DNA from: Collybiopsis luxurians FD-317 M1 | Lineage: Eukaryota; Basidiomycota; Agaricomycetes; Agaricales; Omphalotaceae | Length of the DNA: 64,000 bases | NCBI GenBank assembly: GCA_000827265.1 | Contig: KN834778.1 | Coordinates: 261,097-325,096 of the forward strand | Direction: 5' to 3' | Shown: positions 22,479 to 38,411 of the stretch, piece by piece | How the letters are laid out: each line of letters starts with the position of its first letter | Position numbering within the stretch: position 1 is the first letter of the stretch | Translations under genes and position numbers: made by a program | Notes under the pieces: generated by a model | The model's input: only the letters and a program-made list of their open reading frames with translations | What the model was told of the DNA's origin: nothing | Databases searched by the model: none

Positions 22479-23349
22479 ATGGCGTCCGTGCTTGTCCCGG
22501 TCGCGTACATTATCATCGTATTCGGAAGTCTATTCATCTTCAGTTATTACTCCAGAAAACGCGCAGCCTGTACGTCTCCTGGTTATTCCTCTAAATCATG
22601 TCTTTGACGCGACTTTTTCGCTCCTATAGCTCGAATTCCCGAACCATACTTTCCTTCGCATCCAGAGAGAAATACATATGTCACTCTCCTTCAGAAAACC
22701 GACCCACCCACTCCAGAAGTGATCCTCAAATCTGCTCTTGTTCGTCGTGCCATCGCGGATGTCCAGCGCGTCGTACGTATAAGGGAGGATAAACCAGCCC
22801 TTCAAAATCTGCTTCAGAAAGGTTCAATAGGAGATGATTTATGGAATAGCCTGCTTTCTGCAGAGAAGGAAATGGAGGCAGAGATTGTAGAAGTCATGGC
22901 TGAGGCAAATACTTTTGTCGAAGGATGGGGTCCTGTCATTTTCCAAACCGCCAACGAAATGATCAACAATGAAAAGATGCGAGCCATTTTCGAACAGACC
23001 GCAGATAAAAGGGCAGAGCTCGGTAAGTCTCCTGTTTATATTGTATCGTCATTTCACACTCACTTGTTGCTGCAGAAATAAGATATGGTCGAAAAGCACA
23101 GAACGTGCCTACCATAGCACCGGTGACAGTAACTATGACTCCTTCAAATGTTCCTCAACCGCCCGTCCCTCGAGTTCCTTCCGAAAGCCAGCCTGCGAAC
23201 GGTTTAAGTCCTACTACTGGCGCCGACAGTGATGCTGATGGTCCTCAGTCACCGGGAAGTCCTTCAAAATCTGTACGTCCCACTATTGGCGCTCAACATG
23301 ATTACTCACGCTACTCAAACAGGGCAAAAAGAACAAAAAGAAGAAGTAG
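22479..23349 (+). CDS. Sec66/Sec71-like subunit of the ER Sec63 translocon complex
   Basis: A non-essential subunit of the Sec62/63 complex for post-translational import into the ER. It begins with an N-terminal membrane anchor, VPVAYIIIVFGSLFIFSYYS, then cytosolic RIPEPYFPSHPERNTYVTLL. The conserved block follows: ALVRRAIADVQRVVRIREDK, PALQNLLQKGSIGDDLWNSL, and EKEMEAEIVEVMAEANTF, EGWGPVIFQTANEM. This matches the Sec66 family. The C-terminus is Pro/Ser-rich and ends in a Lys-rich GKKNKKKK. Three introns. Its start is 165 bases from the divergent citrate synthase gene. Confidence 0.92.
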
Positions 23350-23506
23350 TTTGGGGTAACTCTGAACTATTGGGTTTACAATATATCTTTGTATGAAACG
23401 CCTGCCATAATTATCCGTGATACAGGTATGAGAATTTACTGCAAAAACTACAGGTGTGAAAAAGAAAATGACGTGAAAGTAAGAATACATAAATGACATC
23501 CAGAAA

Positions 23507-27791
<4,285 letters not shown>

Positions 27792-28527
27792 AGAATCGAT
27801 CTGTGAAATGGAGAGATAGGAAATGGGGGGATAAGAAAGAGATAAAAAAGAGGCAGACCATGGGGAAGAACTTGAGGAATTGGAATGGAAATGGGATAGA
27901 GGATGAAAATACTGGGAAACGTGATGACGGAGTAGAAGCTGCAGACGACACGAGTGACTTTGTCAGACACTCCTCCGGCATCCCATCGGCAGAGTCAAAC
28001 CTATATAAACCTGTAAAATAGTTTGTTCAGCAGCTTGTTCATGTTCACCTTGTATACACTTGAATATCCCGTCCAGCCCGAACCTTACCCGAGTTTGTTA
28101 CACGATTCCTTAAATCTCTCGACAGAGAAGATCCACACATCTTCACCAGCCTTTCCGCTGTCCTACTGTCGCTCGATGAGTCAAAATTCGTGTAAGAGCA
28201 ATCCTATGGTTTGCGGCATGTCTTTGGACGTCTCGTTTTGAGATACTGAGGACTGGCATTCCTTTGGTTTCGCCTTTAGTTTGTACGGTGTAATCTGCTT
28301 TCAGAGGTTACTCCTCTTCTTTGTAGGCATACATGCAGTATATAATATCAATCAAATGAAAAATTTTTTGAGCGCTCAAACCTCTGAGATATACCATTTC
28401 GGGAAGATATTCAGCTACTTCCCTGGGCCTCATGCCCGGAGACACCGCTAAACAAGGCATTTGCTCAAAGAGACTGCTGCAACTTTCGCTCTGCCTCATT
28501 CCTTTTCCCTTCCCTCGCTTTCGCTGA
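27792..28527. other. Divergent promoter region, about 740 bases
   Basis: Between the starts of the Ubp15-like gene (minus) and the giant disordered protein gene (plus). Two short frames (28023-28241 plus, 28308-28499 minus) have no recognisable content. It is long for this contig and may hold 5' leader introns of either gene. Confidence 0.45.
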
Positions 28528-31500
28528 ATGAAGAGGCTCAGTTTCTTTCAGCGAAAAAATGACTCCCAGGCAACCCAGTCTTTGTCTAAAGAGCCATACA
28601 AGATATGGATGCCAAAACCAGAAGTCCAAGTTCCTCAGAGGTCCATCGAAAAGAGAGAGCCATGGTCTACCTCACATCCTCCAGTTTCCAGCCGGTCCTC
28701 TCGACCGACAGAACCAAGGACAGAACCTTTGGCTACCGCATCCCACAAGACCCACAAATATACTACCACAAGTACTACCAATGCCCCGGCTGCTGCACCT
28801 CCCGTAGCTTCTACTCATTCACAACGTGTGGCACAAGCTTATAGATCCACAGCCCGAGACGTTCCTGCCCCTGCTCCCAGTTACATGAATGCGACCTCCA
28901 GTCCTCGCCCTTCGATACGCACTGCAAACGTTGCAAAGACGTATGCCAGTTCCACCATAAACGGAATTTATCCCACAGCTTCAACCTCTGCCTCTGCTGT
29001 TGCTGCTGCTCGTCCTGAGATAATGAAAGCTTCGACTTCGTATTCCAGGAGAGAAGAAAAGAGAGACAAAGGTGAAAGGGAGAGGCAACGAGAAAGAGAC
29101 TCTGATAGGACAAGGGAGAAGGAGCGGCCTAGAGAACGGGATACAGATAGGCCAAGGGAGCGGGAACGAGACAGGGACAGAGACCGTGAGCGAGATAGAG
29201 ACAGAGAAAGAGACAGGGACAGACGAGAGCGCGAAAAGGATAGGGAGAGAGATCGAACCAAAACACGATCCGAATATCCGGAACCATTACGACCCAGTAT
29301 CGACCGCGATAGACAACGAGATACCGACAGCGTATTGCGTGTGTCTACTCGCGCAAGGGATCGAACGAGGCATCGAGAACGAGAGCTGCCGCCTCGGAGC
29401 GATGAACGATTACCGGTGTATGACTCGGGGAAGGAAAAATTATCAACCAAGGATCCGGACAGACATCGAGAAAGTTCTCGAAGAGCTTCCAGTGTCGACA
29501 AAGAGCGCCGCTTAGATCCTGACCGACATAAACGAAGGATAGAGAAAGAACGAGATCGGGAGCCTGTTGTCGCTTTCCCAAAATCAACTGGCAGGGAATC
29601 GAGCGACGAGGGTGAAAGTTCTGATGCATCCAAGAAGTATGGTGTATCTTCAGCGCATCGACGAACAAAGGTCAAAGATCCTGTGCCGATCTCCTCTTGG
29701 GTGAGTCTTTCGAGTCTCTCTAGCTATTGGTCTCTCAAAAATTTTCTAGACGGTACCTGCAGCAACTTCAGGTCATCCTCTGTCATCAAAATACAACTAC
29801 GACACCGATCTTTTTACTTCCGCCCCGTCTTCAAAATCTCAAATGGATCCCGTCTCTTATGCTGGGTACCCAGTTCCCTCGTCATCGTCGAAATTTCATC
29901 AAGACAATGCGCATTATGGCGGGAATACTGTACCCCCGACCTCGAGGACTTTTCAAGAATCCGTGAATCCCGTAACCTCAACGGCGACTAAATTGAGTCA
30001 GGAGCCACCGTTATTCAGTCCTGAACCATTACCCATTCCTTTGAGAATATCCGAAAGTCATCCACTCCGCGAAACACCCCCATCACAGCCTTCGATCGAC
30101 AATACAAGTAACATGCTGAACGGTGATGGCAAAGCATCCAAGCGATCCGAACGGGTTGGTACATTATAACTATCTGTCAATATTTATATTTTGGCTCAAT
30201 TTTTCTGAACGTCCAGTATGGTTCAAGTGCACTCAAATCCCGGGATTTCGAACACAATGCTTCCCATATACCTCTTACACAGGAAGCTGGCGTAAGTATT
30301 GACGCACATCTCATCTATGCTTTATCTTGACCATTATCACAGGCTTTTGAGATGCAGCCTTCTGTACCTCCTCCATTACCTTTTGTACCTCCATCGACGG
30401 AAAGAATGACTTTGGGGTCCAGTCTCGACCAGGTCGCTGGTGTAACGCACAGCCTATCATACCCGGCGAAAGCCAACATCGTAGACCATGCTTCTCACGA
30501 TCCGCCTGACAACCGGCCCAGCGCAAGCAATAGTAGGCACAAACACTCCGAACATCCTAGCTCTGCTCCTCGAGACAGTAGATCGCGCAAAGTATCATCT
30601 GCATCGCAACAAATAGCGCAGACGACTAATGTGTCTGTTCCTGTTCACAGTAGTCGACGCGACCGTGATAAAGAACGTGATAAAGGATCCAAGCACCACA
30701 GTGGTAAGGAAACTCGTCAGCAGGTTAGTTGGTTCATATACCGCGTATCGGGTGCTCATGGATGCTTTAGGATGCAAACATTTCGAACAACCCGACGCCT
30801 CAGACCACTGATCATTCCCTTCTATTTCAAGGGTCGCAAATGGCTATCCCTCCAGTGGCCACGGTCAGCAATTCTCCACATCCTTCCGTTTCCATACGGT
30901 TGACGCCTCCAACGCCGATGCAACGGCCTCCCTCAGCGCTGGATCAGCGACTTGCAGCAACAAATCCCAGCAATTTAACCAGTTTGGATACCCTTGCCCC
31001 TCCACACTTTGGGAGTACTCACAAGCATGTATCCAAAGCGTCCGAGGTATGATGTCTTCTTTTCCAGAAACCTTTATACTTACTGGTATCCAAGTTCGTC
31101 TCTTCTCCTTCCCCGCAGACGATTCAACCGACCTGGGAGCATTCACAAGATAGTAACGAATTGACCGAAGCAATTCGTACGCAGGTCGCAAAGACTGTCG
31201 CCGGATATGAAGCTCGCTCATCTCCGATAAAAGAGAAATTCAGCTACGATACTGCATCTCCCAAGGTCGACCAGCAGCTTCAATCAACTCCTACGAACAA
31301 GTATGGAACGCCTCTTGGCGCGTTTCAAGGCACAGCAGGTGTTGTTCCCAGTCCAACTGCTGGATCCTACTCGTCCCCTTCTTTCAATGTTGCCGTTTCG
31401 AGCAGTGATCGGGGTCGCACTGTTTCTATATCCGCGTCGAACGAAGACGGTTCTCCTTACAAGGTTCCCAGCCTAGGATCTAACACAGGTTTCCACCCGT

Positions 31501-33945
31501 CTCCCGCCCTTCCACCCAATTCGTCTGACACTCCGAGTTCGAAACGGAGTATTCAAGTTCCTTTTACACCCACCGCTCAGCCTACTCCTTTTGCCAACTC
31601 ATCACCTAGTTATCAGGCAGCCCCGAATGGGGTCCAGCTGCAGTCTAACACTGTTGGCAGTCGGACCCGCGACGACCACAGAGAGGGTAAAACTCGCTCC
31701 TCTGCCAATAAGAACACCGTTATGCACGATCCACTTACTGTTACACCCTATGAAATACCAACAGTGTCGGGACTCGGCAGCAGTAATGCATGGGCTGCCA
31801 GTGCCCAATCTTCGGCCAGTCCGAATCATGTTGACGGAACAAGGGATCGTCATTCGCGAAAGAAACATTCTCGCTCAGGAGGTGTCAAAGTACCAGAATC
31901 ACATACTTCATTGTCTACCCATACAGCTAGACAGCAAAATAATATCTCCAGCAGCACGCACACGGGGCGGAGCGATCAAAATACTGTTCAAGGCTCGACT
32001 ACAGTAGACATGAACATGTGGACATCACCCGGTCAACCCAATCCGTTGTATCCTGTTCACGTCAATGGATCCGGGCCTACTTCGCACAAACCTAATGAGC
32101 GTATTCCATCTCTAAACTCTTATAACGCACCTTCATATCCCTCTGCCCGACAAAACATTTCCAACTCAAGCCAGCTAAGTAGCTCTATGCTTACTTCCCA
32201 ACAACCATCCTTGTCGGTGGCTCCTCTCGCAGGCGCTCCCAATGCACAGAGTGACGTAACACCACGGGGCATGTTCAACGCTCATCAGACTGAACCCGTT
32301 GAGCGTTCTAGTAGCACTGTACCTTTCCGTCATCCACAGCTAGCAGAGCTGATGTCGGATACGGCGAGTCCCACGAGGCCATACATTTCTGAGCCAGTGA
32401 TTCCACCGCTGGTAACCGAGTTTCCGCAAATAGTCCCACCGCCCTCCAGTGTGAGGCAGGATGAGTGGACGCTCCCATCGCCATCTAAGTTTGGAATAGA
32501 CAGATCATCGCCGGCGGCGGAGACCTATTCAGATCTGTATTCAGCTTCAACTTACGCCTCTCGGATGAATCCAGGGCATTCGCGTAAAAATATTGACCCT
32601 GGTGCAACCTCTACAGTGCCTGCGGTCCCACCCCTCAACAATCATACAACCTCGAAGCCGCAGAGTTTAACAATGGCCCACGCACTATCCTCTCAAACAG
32701 ATACCGCGAAGCCATCCAGTGGAAACCACCCTACATCCCACGTACGCGTAAGTTCACAGCCCGAATCATATCTTCCACTCCGGCCGCCCAGTACCCGACC
32801 CACGGAGACTTGGTCGAGCAGTCAGTTCTCCACTTATCCGGCAAATGGCCATGGTAGCAACCGGACTCGTATTCGCGGAAAGATCCCCGAACCTGATGCA
32901 TTTGTGTCCCAAGCACAAGCTCACTCTGTGAATCCGTCTTCTATAACTGGACCTCCACCTATAGGCTCCTCAGCCTCGAATCAATTCCATTCTCCTCACG
33001 ATCCAGCCTACCGAGCTATACGTCACCGTCCATCCCAGGAATCGATCCTGAAAACACCATCGTCGCTTGCACCCTCCGTGCTGAAACCAACAATCTCACG
33101 TACGTCCGCCTCTTCTCAACAAGAATCCCGGAAGAAAGGGTTCTTTGGCATGTTCAAATCTAGAAATTCTTCAAGTCAGGATGCAGTTGGAGAACCGTAT
33201 GAGTTTTGGAATCCTCCGGCTTCACAGGATGATCGAGACAAGGCGGGTGTAGCGCTGGCCGAGGTGAAGCCGACAGACTCAAAGTCATCATTTTCAAAGT
33301 CTTTATTTAGATCCAAGATGCCTTCGAGCCAGACTCAGGCAGTAAGTGCGGAGAATACGTATGAGTTGTGGAATCCCCCAGTGATGCAGGACAGGAATTC
33401 TGATCACACCAAGCTCGGTACGCCCGTTAGAGTGGCCGAGATAAAGTCTTCATCAGGCGCGAAGCCGTCCATATCAAGAGCGAAAATTCCTCCGCCCATT
33501 ACTGTTCCTATTGCTATCCCTATTACTGAAAGAAAAAGCCCTAATCACAAAGTCTTCACACCTTTTCGTTATCTGACTTCGAAACGGAATCGTACCGTCT
33601 CCGCTGCATCTGTCGAAGCAATGGATGGGACTGCGGTGAGTATTTCATCTACTCGATAGATAAAATAGTATTGATTTCATGACCAATTTATAGCCCAATA
33701 CCGTTGTTGGCTCTCCGACCGCTTCCATGAACAGCAGCCAGCCTCCCATACAAATTCCGCCTACGCGAGATACTCAACAGGCCACACATGAATGGCGCGA
33801 ACGCAAAGAGTCTGATACCCTGAACAATAGACATCGGGTTCAACGGCCTGGTGTTGTTTTTGATGTCCCCCAGGACCCTCATCAGGACAAACAGAATTTA
33901 AGATATGCTAAAACCAGCAGAAACGCCCGACCAAGTGCACGATAA
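28528..33945 (+). CDS. Giant disordered protein with Arg/Glu/Asp tract and repeated YxxWNPP motif
   Basis: I know no family for this protein of roughly 1,700 residues. The first exon alone codes about 390 residues, and joining it to six further exons across short GT-AG introns keeps one frame to 33945. The N-terminus has FFQRKNDSQ then EPYKIWMPKP. Residues encoded by 29050-29280 form a dense Arg-Glu/Arg-Asp tract like those of RNA-binding splicing factors, but no RRM is present. A second basic, Ser-rich block lies near 30530-30720. The middle, 31161-33100, is a long Ser/Pro/Thr-rich stretch with no predicted fold. Near the end there are two copies of a tandem unit with YEFWNPP and YELWNPP. 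The C-terminus is again basic and ends RYAKTSRNARPSAR. A role as scaffold or RNA-associated protein is inference only. Confidence 0.82.
29050..29280 (+). repeat. Arg-Glu/Arg-Asp dipeptide repeat tract in coding sequence
   Basis: The coding strand here is almost pure purine, built from alternating AGG/CGA/AGA and GAG/GAC/GAT codons that give RERD/RDRE runs. The purine bias on one strand also opens long Ser/Leu/Arg frames on the other strand, which are artefacts. Confidence 0.85.
33141..33381 (+). repeat. Tandem protein repeat with YExWNPP core (two copies), third copy at the N-terminus
   Basis: Copy A (33141-33218) begins FFGMFKSRNSSSQ and ends EPYEFWNPP. Copy B (33301-33381) begins SLFRSKMPSSQTQ and ends NTYELWNPP. 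Both are followed by xxQD and then A-E-V/I-K. A related copy at 28543-28620 (FFQRKNDSQATQ to EPYKIWMPKP) opens the protein. The shared core is [ST]Q, six or seven residues, Y-[EK]-x-W-[NM]-P. Confidence 0.8.
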
Positions 33946-34191
33946 AAATTTTACCTTGCATTATGAAACTGCCCTTCCTCCCTATGTATGCTTTCGTGGA
34001 AATCTAGTTGCTATCTGTATCATGATTTATGTACGCTATTTACCTCTGCATGTATGTATTTGGATTTCTTAATGCGGGCCTTATAAAGCCTGTCACGATT
34101 ACTGTTATTTGTTATCTCGCGTGACGAAACGTGATCACCGCCGCGTCTTGCTCGCGTCCTCCATCTGGTCTTCATCTTGAACGTTTATGCG

Positions 34192-35951
34192 ATGTTCCAG
34201 GCTGCCAAACAAGCATCCAGAACTCGACTTAATGGCAAAGACGATGAGTCTATGCATGTAGAATCTAGTAGTTCCTCATATCGACTGAGTCTGTTCGTTT
34301 TCGGCTTTGACGCGTTCCACGCCCTTTTCTGACTGACTCTTAGATATGACAAACCTCCTCTCTTCGATGTGACAGTTGAAGAATTCGAAACCTCAGCACT
34401 GGATCGTCTCCGAATATTGGCTGAAATCGAATCGTCGGCGGCCCGTAATCGTAGCTGGGACGAAACAAAACAAGTGACCATCACCCAGTGCGGAAAATAT
34501 CTGCCTCTCAATTCAAACTCAGCATCGGGTATAGACCTCCAGGCGGAACGAAGGAAGGACCAAGTAGGCCACTTTGCTCTGAGGCTTGCGTTTTGTCGAT
34601 CGTGAGTTGTAGTACCTTTCCTCTAGGAACTACTATCTAAGTTTCAAGTTCAAACCCTCAGAGAGGAATTACGGCGACGATTTGTTAAAGCAGAGACAAC
34701 GCTTTTCAAGATCCGCTATGAAACCGACGATTCTAGCGAACGACGCGCTTTTCTGGACTCTAAAGATTTCCATTGGATATCTGTGCTTATCACTCATCTC
34801 TCTGCGCCTGCGACAGTCTAAACAATTGCTTGCAGGTTTCCACTGAGGAGAAGAATGAATATAAACAACAACTATCGCATTTTGTTTCAGCCAAAAGCGA
34901 GGCGGAGTTCACGAATGAGCCTTTTTACAAAGTAAGCCACATGCATACAACAAGATGGCCGATACTAAATTGAAAACTAGGTAAAATGGACGACTATAAT
35001 CGACCTTGTAGAGAAACGCAGGGTATTCTTGAAAAGTGGTTTTGCTTATGTTCCCGCGAAGGAACAAGCAAGCATTATATACGCGGCATTTGAAGAGCGA
35101 TTAGAAGCGGCGCTATTAGCCACATCACGGGCTATCCCCTTAGTGGACGAGGATACACGTTTGAATCCTATCCTCGATAATCTAGCCCAAGGGTTTACTG
35201 CAGGTGTACCCTCTGACTGGGTCGGCTCCTCAGAGACGACAGGAGAAGGGATCACAGCTGATATGGTGGATTCTCTCGCAAAACAGCACTTCCCGCTCTG
35301 CATGCGAATGCTGCACCAGAGCTTGAAGAAAGACCACCATATGAAGCATTTTGGACGACTACATTATGGACTCTTCCTCAAGGTGCGTCGAATATGTTTG
35401 AAACCTTGATACCAGATTTAATGGGTGCATAGGTTTTGGGTCTATCGATCGACGAGGCCATCGCATTCTGGAGAAAATCGTTCGCTGGGGGTCCGGGAGC
35501 AGACAAGTTCGATAAAGAATACAGATATAATATCCGACATTCGTTTGGATTGGAAGGAAGACGAATGAACTATCCTGCTAAAAAGTACGTCTCCCAAAAA
35601 CAGTGAAGCTCTGATCCTAACCAGATTCTACTCAGTTGTTTGCAGCTCCATAGCGCGCACGAGGCAGGTTGTCCTTACCGCCAGCTTGAAAACTCGCCCG
35701 AAAACCTTCAAAGTGCATTACTTTCTTCGTATTCAGCGCAAGGTTTAACGTTGAACGATCTTCCTGAAATTATGAGTCAGGTGAAGAAGAAAGCATACCA
35801 TGTCGCTTGTACCCGGGTTTTTGAAATCACGCACGCGCGGTATGTAAAAAAGGGAGAAGGATTAGGTGATGGAGAGTCCGTCACGCACCCTAATCAGTAT
35901 GCTGCCAGAAGCATTGAACTTGAAAAAGAGGTGAAGATGGAGACAGACTAA
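34192..35951 (+). CDS. PRI2: DNA primase large subunit
   Basis: The large, iron-sulfur subunit of the DNA polymerase alpha-primase complex, which makes RNA primers in the nucleus. Spliced sequence reads YDKPPLFDVTVEEFETSALD, RLRILAEIESS, FALRLAFCRSEELRRRFVKA, FYKVKWTTIIDLVEKRRVFL, and GFAYVPAKEQASIIYAAFEE. The C-terminal domain has HFPLCMRMLHQSLKKDHHMK, FGRLHYGLFLKVLGLSIDEA and DKFDKEYRYNIRHSFGLEGR. Four cysteines fit the 4Fe-4S ligands: LCMR, NCLQL, GCPYR and ACTRV. Length and order match PRI2. The start is the ATG at 34192; an ATG six bases earlier opens a frame that closes quickly. Six or seven short introns. Confidence 0.95.
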
Positions 35952-36066
35952 TGCGGACTTTGTATGACTGTATGTACACGTGAGAGCTCGATCTGTACTT
36001 AATATCACACCCTCAGGGTAGTTTTGTTCCATCCCTACCTCTTCCTCCTATATTTCACGACGGTTC

Positions 36067-36875
36067 ATGAGCCAACGAAAACAATCTACGAAACCTAGGG
36101 ATGAAGTTTCTGATGCTTTACATCAGTATCAAGATACCGATGGTCATTTTTCTCTCGTGAGGTGTGCCGCGGTTATTACCCCTTTCTACCCCGGTTGACC
36201 TACCACCTTCAGAAACTTCCGGCTGGCTGATCTAGTCACTATAATGAACGGTGTCTGTGGATCATTTTCTGTCTTTTCATCAGCAAGATACCTTGTTACG
36301 AACGACCCTGACTATCTATGGTCTGCGCTGGCCTTTCCTCTGGCTGGTTTACTCTTTGATTTTTTCGATGGAAAAGTCGCGAGATGGAGGAAATCTAGCA
36401 GTCTACTTGGTCAAGAACTAGACAGTCTCGCAGACCTGGTACGAGTCAGACCACACATTTTTGGAAGTCAAATCCTCACTCCTTATAGATATCCTTCGGA
36501 GTTGCACCGGCCCTGCTGGCATTCACTGTCGGACTGAGAACATATCTCGACACGGTGGTCCTCACCGGCTTCATATGTTGTGGCTTGGCCCGTCTGGCCC
36601 GGTTTAATGCCACCGTCGCATTGGTGCCCAAAGACACTGCGGGCAAAGCCAGGTATTTTGAAGGTTTACCTATACCCTCATCATTGGTTCTTGTCGGTGT
36701 CCTTTCATACTGGGCCAAAATGGGTTGGATCGAAGGACAAGAAGGAATTCCTTTGGGCACCACAACATTATGGGGACCTCAAGGAGGAAAGGGAGAGATA
36801 CATCTGGTCAGCATCTTTTTTGGATGCTGGGCTGCTGCAATGGTCAGCAAAACGTTGCGGGTACCCAAGATTTAG
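36067..36875 (+). CDS. CDP-diacylglycerol-serine O-phosphatidyltransferase (phosphatidylserine synthase)
   Basis: It makes phosphatidylserine from CDP-diacylglycerol and serine in the ER membrane, the fungal route absent from animals. The CDP-alcohol phosphotransferase motif is intact: DGKVARWRKSSSLLGQELDS followed by LAD, matching D-G-x2-A-R-x8-G-x3-D-x3-D. It is followed by ISFGVAPALLAFTVGLR, CCGLARLARFNATV and EGLPIPSSLVLVGVLSYW, membrane segments typical of the family. The N-terminus MSQRKQSTKPRDEVSDA is cytosolic. Two introns, one inside the catalytic region after LADL. The product is about 230 residues, a usual length. Confidence 0.93.
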
Positions 36876-37009
36876 ATTGAGGACATTATATACGTATATA
36901 CAGTAGTATATCTTGGATAGTATCTCATACACGTCCTATGAGGCATGTCACAATTATTCGATTTGATAAGCAGACCGCGTTCAACTCTTCTTTGTCTTCA
37001 GTCGCCACC

Positions 37010-38302
37010 ATGGTTTCTCCGGGCGATGTCCAGAGGCTTTTCCTTCAAGCAATCCTTGCTCGTGGCATCTTGTCTGAGAACCTGGCTCAAGTCATCTGGA
37101 AGAAATGCGTTGAAGCTGTAAAAAGTACGCTCTCAACTCATTGAAACGATTTATCGCTGATGGAATTTCGCGTTCATCAGCCACTGACGAAGGCGTGGAC
37201 GTCTCTTATTCTGATAGCGAAGAAGCATGGGACGACTTTATACAGAGCGTCAATACATCATTGAACGATCTGGATTTTGAATTCAAGAGCATTCAAGATG
37301 AAAATACTGGGAAAAGGCTTTTCGCAATGGTCAATCATTGAATACTGCATATGTTTTACGCGTTTTTTAACGCGTTTACATACGATAGGTCAACCGCAAG
37401 GATGACGAACTGGCACAAGTCGCGACGGATTACAACGCTGTCGAGATAACATACTTCAAAGCTGTGGTATTTCGTTTCGACCTTTGCATGTCTTTTGCCC
37501 CTCAAAACGCTTCGCAGGTAGAACAAATTATGTTGGCCCGCAATGAGTCCTACTCCGTATCGTCTCTCGCAGCTCTTCGAGAAGTCTCTGCTGGAAAAGA
37601 AAAACTCAACTTGACAAAGGCCCAAGCCGAAGTCTTATTGGGTAGTTTCGTCGCGAATGGCTGGCTTCTAAGGAGCAAGTATGCACTGTGTTTAGGCGCT
37701 CTTTAAATTGATTTGACGATATGGCTGTAGGCGTGGTCGGTACTCTCTTTCTTCGCGTTCCCTATTGGAGCTCCTGCCATATCTCAAGTCCACTTATCCT
37801 GATGAGATTGTTGAATGCACGATTTGCCATGAGGTACGCGGCACTACCTCGAGTTCGTGCGCAGTTTTCTTCAGCTGATTTTATGGACATAAAGATTTTA
37901 ACCAAAGGCATCGCTTGTCAACGCGACAACTGCAAGACGCGAATGCATTATCATTGTTTCAATACTTATCGAAAACGCAAAGGAACTTGCCCAGCCTGCT
38001 CAATAGAGTGGCCCCCCACCGACAAATTACTGCTTCCTGTCGGGGAATTGGCCGTTCGCGATGGAGACGACAAGCGACAAGTTAGGGATAGTTCTGAAAG
38101 TGACGATAATGAAGATATAGAAGAGGATGAGCCACCCCAGGCTTCAACAAAGCAACGTCGACGACGCTCACAGGCTGCAAAAAAGGGCAAGTCTAAGACG
38201 GACGCCGATAGTGAGGAAGAAGCTGAGGAAAAGGATGATACAGATGAGGAAGAGGAAGAGGCTGAGGATACTCCTCCTAGACGTCGTGGCAACAAGAAAT
38301 GA
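37010..38302 (+). CDS. Nse1-like RING subunit of the SMC5/6 complex
   Basis: A subunit of the Nse1-Nse3-Nse4 module of the SMC5/6 complex in DNA repair, with a variant RING that supports ubiquitin ligase activity. The start at 37010 lies in GCCACCATGG; an ATG at 36938 is in frame but in weak context. The protein reads SPGDVQRLFLQAILARGILS, ELAQVATDYNAVEITYFK, EQIMLARNESYSVSSLAALR, GSFVANGWLLRSK, then the RING: VECTICHEILTKGIACQRDN, CKTRMHYHCFNTYRKRKGTC and PAC. Ligands are of C4HC3 type. The C-terminus is unusual: about 90 residues of alternating acidic and basic runs ending RRRGNKK. Five introns. Confidence 0.88.
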
Positions 38303-38411
38303 ATGCTATAGTGCCGCCCACTTATAAATCTCTATCCTCTTACACATCATGGCATCTGAATTTCTATGTACAAAAGCGTATTAAAGTCTACTATGTATAT
38401 ACACTAGCGTA

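Noticed and set aside
28308..28499. 63-codon minus-strand frame upstream of the giant protein
   Set aside because: No recognisable product and no join to the Ubp15-like gene that I could find.
28968..29675. 235-codon minus-strand Ser/Arg/Leu frame
   Set aside because: Mirror of the RE/RD tract; purine-rich coding sequence removes stops on the other strand.
36938..37009. In-frame N-terminal extension of Nse1
   Set aside because: The ATG at 37010 has the strong GCCACCATGG context and begins the conserved helix; the upstream part looks like leader.
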